13,804 nucleotides of DNA, from positions 15,479 to 29,282 of the forward strand of contig NZ_JAUMTY010000025.1 in the NCBI RefSeq assembly GCF_030530965.1, written 5' to 3'. The notes beneath the pieces were generated by a model that was not told where the DNA came from, did not search any database, and saw nothing but the letters and a program-made list of their open reading frames with translations. Position numbers and translations under genes: made by a program. This document shows, one piece after another, positions 11,426 through 13,804 of this stretch. Position 1 is the stretch's first letter, and the number at the start of each line of letters is the position of its first letter. The stretch comes from Corynebacterium sp. GTDB lineage: Bacteria; Actinomycetota; Actinomycetes; Mycobacteriales; Mycobacteriaceae.

Positions 11426-13804
11426 CGATGAGCATGGTGAAAGGAGCTGGTGGCAGTCATAGTGAGACCAAACATCACAGACAGCATCATACCAGCGTCC
11501 CGCAGGGGCCGAACGCCCGGGAAAACACCACAAAGTCTGGGATTCGTGCCCAGGTTCAGGGTTTCCCGCGTGGAAAAGAATTAGCTGGATTCATAGCCTT
11601 ATTACTAGGCTCGGCATTCCTTTTCATGTGGGAATTGGATAACAACAACTATGGCAATGACTTTTATGCTGCTGCTAGCCAAGCCGGATCGAAAAATTGG
11701 ACCGCATTTCTTTTCGGCTCGTCGGACTGGGGCAACACCATTACCGTGGATAAAACTCCACTATCGCTGTGGCCTTCAGCCTTAGCCATCAAGATTTTTG
11801 GCTTAAATTCATGGTCCGTCTTGTTGCCATACGCTCTTCTTGGCGTGGCTTCCGTCGCCGTCCTGTGGGCTACGGTCCGGCGCTATGCCGGGTCGACGGC
11901 GGCTTTTGTGTCGGGAATTGTGCTGGCCCTTACTCCAGTCGCGGTGCTGATGTTCCGCTTCAATAACCCCGATGCGATGCTCGTCCTCCTCATGACGTGC
12001 TCGGTCTGGGCGGCCATGCGTTGCGTGGAAACCGGTAAATGGCGCTGGGCCGTGTTAACCGGCGTCTTCGTTGGCCTTGGTTTCTTGGCTAAGCAGGGCG
12101 AAGTTTTGCTGATCATCCCCGCGCTCGTCGTCCTCTTAGCGGTGGTTTCCCCGCGTTCGTGGAAGGTTAAGCTGGGGCAAAGCCTCGCCACTGTAGCTGC
12201 CATGGTCGTTTCCGCTGGTTGGTACATCGTGGCCGTCGCGTTGTGGCCATCGTCGTCACGGCCCTATATCGGTGGCTCGACCAATAACTCGATTTGGGAA
12301 TTGACCCTCGGTTATAACGGATTCAGCCGGCTCAGCGGTAACGGTAGCGCTCCCGGCGGTGGCGCAGGTGGCGGTCCCGGTGGTGCCGGCCAAGGGGGAA
12401 GTTCGGCTTCCGACGCTGCTCAAGGCGCAGCCTCTGCTGCCGGTAACGGCATGGGTCAGGCTGGAAGCTCTGGGCAGATGGGTAACATGCCCCAAGGCGG
12501 ATCCCCAGGTGGCGGCGGTCATGGTGGCCCGACGTTCTCCGGTGAACCGAGCATCCTCCGACTGTTCAATCAGCAGTTAGGCGGCCAAGCTACGTGGCTA
12601 TTCATTGCAGCGCTCATCGCCCTCGTGATGGGGATTGTGCTGTGCGGCCGAGCACCTCTGAAAAACACGAAACGCGGCCTGTACATCGGCCTTGGCGTTT
12701 GGCTGCTCATGTGCGCCGGGACCTTCAGCTTCATGGAGGGCACGATGCACCAGTACTACACCGTGGCCATGGTTCCTCCGATGGCTGGACTGGTCGGCAT
12801 GGGCGCGGCCGATGCATGGCAGCACCGCGACCGCCTCTGGGTTCGTGCCGTCAGCGCCGTCGCTATCCTCGCGTCCGGTGTGACGGGATTCGGCGTCCTT
12901 CGTCGTGCGTCCGATTCATTCCCGACGTGGTTACCGTGGGTCATTCTCGTCGCCACCGTCGTCGGTGCAGCGGGATGGTTCGCTTTGCCGTGGCTGTCCG
13001 CGGCGGGGGCTCGTCGGCACGCTGATGGATCTGCGTCGTCGAAGCTGTCCGGACGTGTCCTGTCGCTCCGGGTGGGCGTCGTCGGTGTTGTCGCAGCCGC
13101 GATGCTTGCGGGACCGAGTGCGTACAGTGCGTACACCATCGCCCACGCAAATACCGGTTCGGTCGTCGCAGCTGGGCCGAAATCCGATTCCGGCATGGGA
13201 GGCCCTGGTGGCGGCGGTCCCGGTGGCCAAGGTGGCGCCGATGGACAAGGTGGTGCCGACGGTCAAAATACTGGCGACGGCCAGCCTGGTGCTGATGGAC
13301 AATCCGGTACTGATGGCCAAAACAGTGCCGACGGTCAAGGCGCTGCTGATGGTCAATCCGGCGCGGACGGACAAGGTGCCAACGGCCAAGATGGCGCATC
13401 CTCGCCAGGCCAGATGCCGGGTAATGGTCAGAACGGCGGACCTGGCGGCACCGCTCCGAATGGCGACGCCGCCCCACCGAACGGTGGCAATGGTCAAGGT
13501 ATGCCCGGCGGACCCAACGGCGCTAACAGCACCGATGGCAGTGGCTCGACGTCGGATAACTCGAGTAACGGTATGCCGGGCGGCTCATCGGATGGAAAAT
13601 CGGATGGAAAAGGTGGATCGTCGGCTTCAGCTGGTAAGCAGGGTGGAGCGTCGTCGCCGGGTGGTCCGGGTCAGATGAGCGTCAGCGAGACTTTGAAGAA
13701 CAAGCTGAAGGAAGATTCGGACAAGTACAAGTGGTCCGCGGCGACGATTGGTTCGCAAGGTGCGGCCAGCTACCAGTTGGCGACGGACACGGATGTTATG
13801 CCGA
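11422..13804 (+). CDS. GT39/ArnT-like membrane glycosyltransferase, YkcB-like, with Gly-rich inserts (3' end outside window)
   Basis: The frame is open from ATG 11422 to the window end (794 codons seen). AGGAG (11411-11415) is 6 bases upstream, inside the leader ORF it overlaps. After a polar, His-rich N-terminus (about 1-50) come roughly a dozen hydrophobic segments starting at residue 54. The first outer loop carries the acidic motif ITVDKTPLSLWP (Asp110, Lys111) of the ArnT/PMT superfamily, which uses polyprenyl-phosphate sugars as donors outside the membrane. A Gly/Ser-rich insert spans about 305-373. A second, of about 160 residues (592-752), contains hexapeptide repeats ending DGQ. It is followed by DKYKWSAATIGSQGAASYQLATD, matching the start of the YkcA/B-type C-terminal domain as I recall it. 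In Bacillus the GT2 ykcC and GT39 ykcB genes are neighbours, like the GT2 here. Acceptor and sugar are unknown. Confidence 0.88.
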   Translation, partial: MTMSMVKGAGGSHSETKHHRQHHTSVPQGPNARENTTKSGIRAQVQGFPRGKELAGFIALLLGSAFLFMWELDNNNYGNDFYAAASQAGSKNWTAFLFGSSDWGNTITVDKTPLSLWPSALAIKIFGLNSWSVLLPYALLGVASVAVLWATVRRYAGSTAAFVSGIVLALTPVAVLMFRFNNPDAMLVLLMTCSVWAAMRCVETGKWRWAVLTGVFVGLGFLAKQGEVLLIIPALVVLLAVVSPRSWKVKLGQSLATVAAMVVSAGWYIVAVALWPSSSRPYIGGSTNNSIWELTLGYNGFSRLSGNGSAPGGGAGGGPGGAGQGGSSASDAAQGAASAAGNGMGQAGSSGQMGNMPQGGSPGGGGHGGPTFSGEPSILRLFNQQLGGQATWLFIAALIALVMGIVLCGRAPLKNTKRGLYIGLGVWLLMCAGTFSFMEGTMHQYYTVAMVPPMAGLVGMGAADAWQHRDRLWVRAVSAVAILASGVTGFGVLRRASDSFPTWLPWVILVATVVGAAGWFALPWLSAAGARRHADGSASSKLSGRVLSLRVGVVGVVAAAMLAGPSAYSAYTIAHANTGSVVAAGPKSDSGMGGPGGGGPGGQGGADGQGGADGQNTGDGQPGADGQSGTDGQNSADGQGAADGQSGADGQGANGQDGASSPGQMPGNGQNGGPGGTAPNGDAAPPNGGNGQGMPGGPNGANSTDGSGSTSDNSSNGMPGGSSDGKSDGKGGSSASAGKQGGASSPGGPGQMSVSETLKNKLKEDSDKYKWSAATIGSQGAASYQLATDTDVMP
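12331..12540 (+). repeat. Gly/Ser-rich low-complexity insert within the GT39 gene
   Basis: About 70 codons rich in Gly, Ser, Ala, Gln and Asn (residues about 305-373) interrupt the GT39 membrane domain between hydrophobic segments, in a predicted extracytoplasmic loop. Reading frame is maintained. It has no regular period, unlike the second insert. Similar Gly-rich loops occur in actinobacterial YkcB-like proteins, so it is probably an ordinary family trait. Confidence 0.7.
13231..13374 (+). repeat. Eight tandem hexapeptide repeats ending in DGQ (18-bp units)
   Basis: Eight consecutive 18-bp units each encode three variable small residues followed by Asp-Gly-Gln: GGADGQ, GGADGQ, NTGDGQ, PGADGQ, SGTDGQ, NSADGQ, GAADGQ, SGADGQ. 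A degraded copy (GANGQD) follows. Units use different synonymous codons for Asp, Gly and Gln, so the peptide pattern is kept better than the DNA. The block is part of a larger Gly/Ser/Asn-rich segment (about 13195-13677). Confidence 0.85.

Noticed and set aside
12905..13678. Long ORFs in other frames across the GT39 gene (plus frame 12905-13678; minus 12931-13497 and 12941-13477)
   Set aside because: They are shadows of GC-rich, repeat-containing GT39 coding sequence; their own repeats come from the 18-bp units and no domains are seen.

Overview
The window looks like a stretch of an actinobacterial chromosome, most likely Corynebacterium or a close relative. The grounds are the moderately high GC, GTG starts, purS-purQ-purL with a small PurL, a thiol glutathione peroxidase beside purS, and a DctA-type carrier and oligopeptidase B nearby. 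I recall a similar gene neighbourhood from Corynebacterium. The species cannot be fixed from the sequence alone. No tRNA, rRNA, CRISPR array, insertion sequence or prophage gene is visible.

Left part (1-5406): the 3' portion of an oligopeptidase B gene (ptrB) runs into the window and converges, with a 6-bp gap, on a TetR-family regulator. The regulator is divergent from a two-gene operon of a double carboxymuconolactone decarboxylase-like protein and a cupin. A 12-9-12 inverted repeat in the divergent spacer is a good operator candidate. A dicarboxylate:cation symporter (DctA type) follows, preceded by an inverted repeat that brackets a -10-like hexamer.

Middle (5471-9597): a thiol glutathione peroxidase homologue has a hairpin that ends one base before its ATG and may be leaderless. 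It is followed by the purS-purQ-purL operon encoding the three parts of FGAM synthase, step four of purine synthesis.

Right part (9700-13804): a probable polyprenyl-phosphate sugar module. It holds a GT2 glycosyltransferase, a GtrA-type membrane domain in the -1 frame with no start codon of its own, a 21-codon leader ORF, and a large GT39/ArnT-like (YkcB-like) membrane glycosyltransferase cut off by the window end. The expected division of labour is that GT2 loads a sugar on a lipid phosphate, GtrA helps it cross the membrane, and GT39 transfers it outside.

The most striking observation is the GT2-GtrA junction. The zero frame contains an in-phase T TTT TTA heptamer, followed after 9 nt by a perfect 8-bp stem-loop and preceded by a Shine-Dalgarno-like GGAG. 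A -1 shift there would fuse GT2 to GtrA into one protein of about 504 residues, an architecture known as a single polypeptide in other actinobacteria. This is either a programmed -1 frameshift or an indel or gene split at the same place, and the sequence alone cannot decide.
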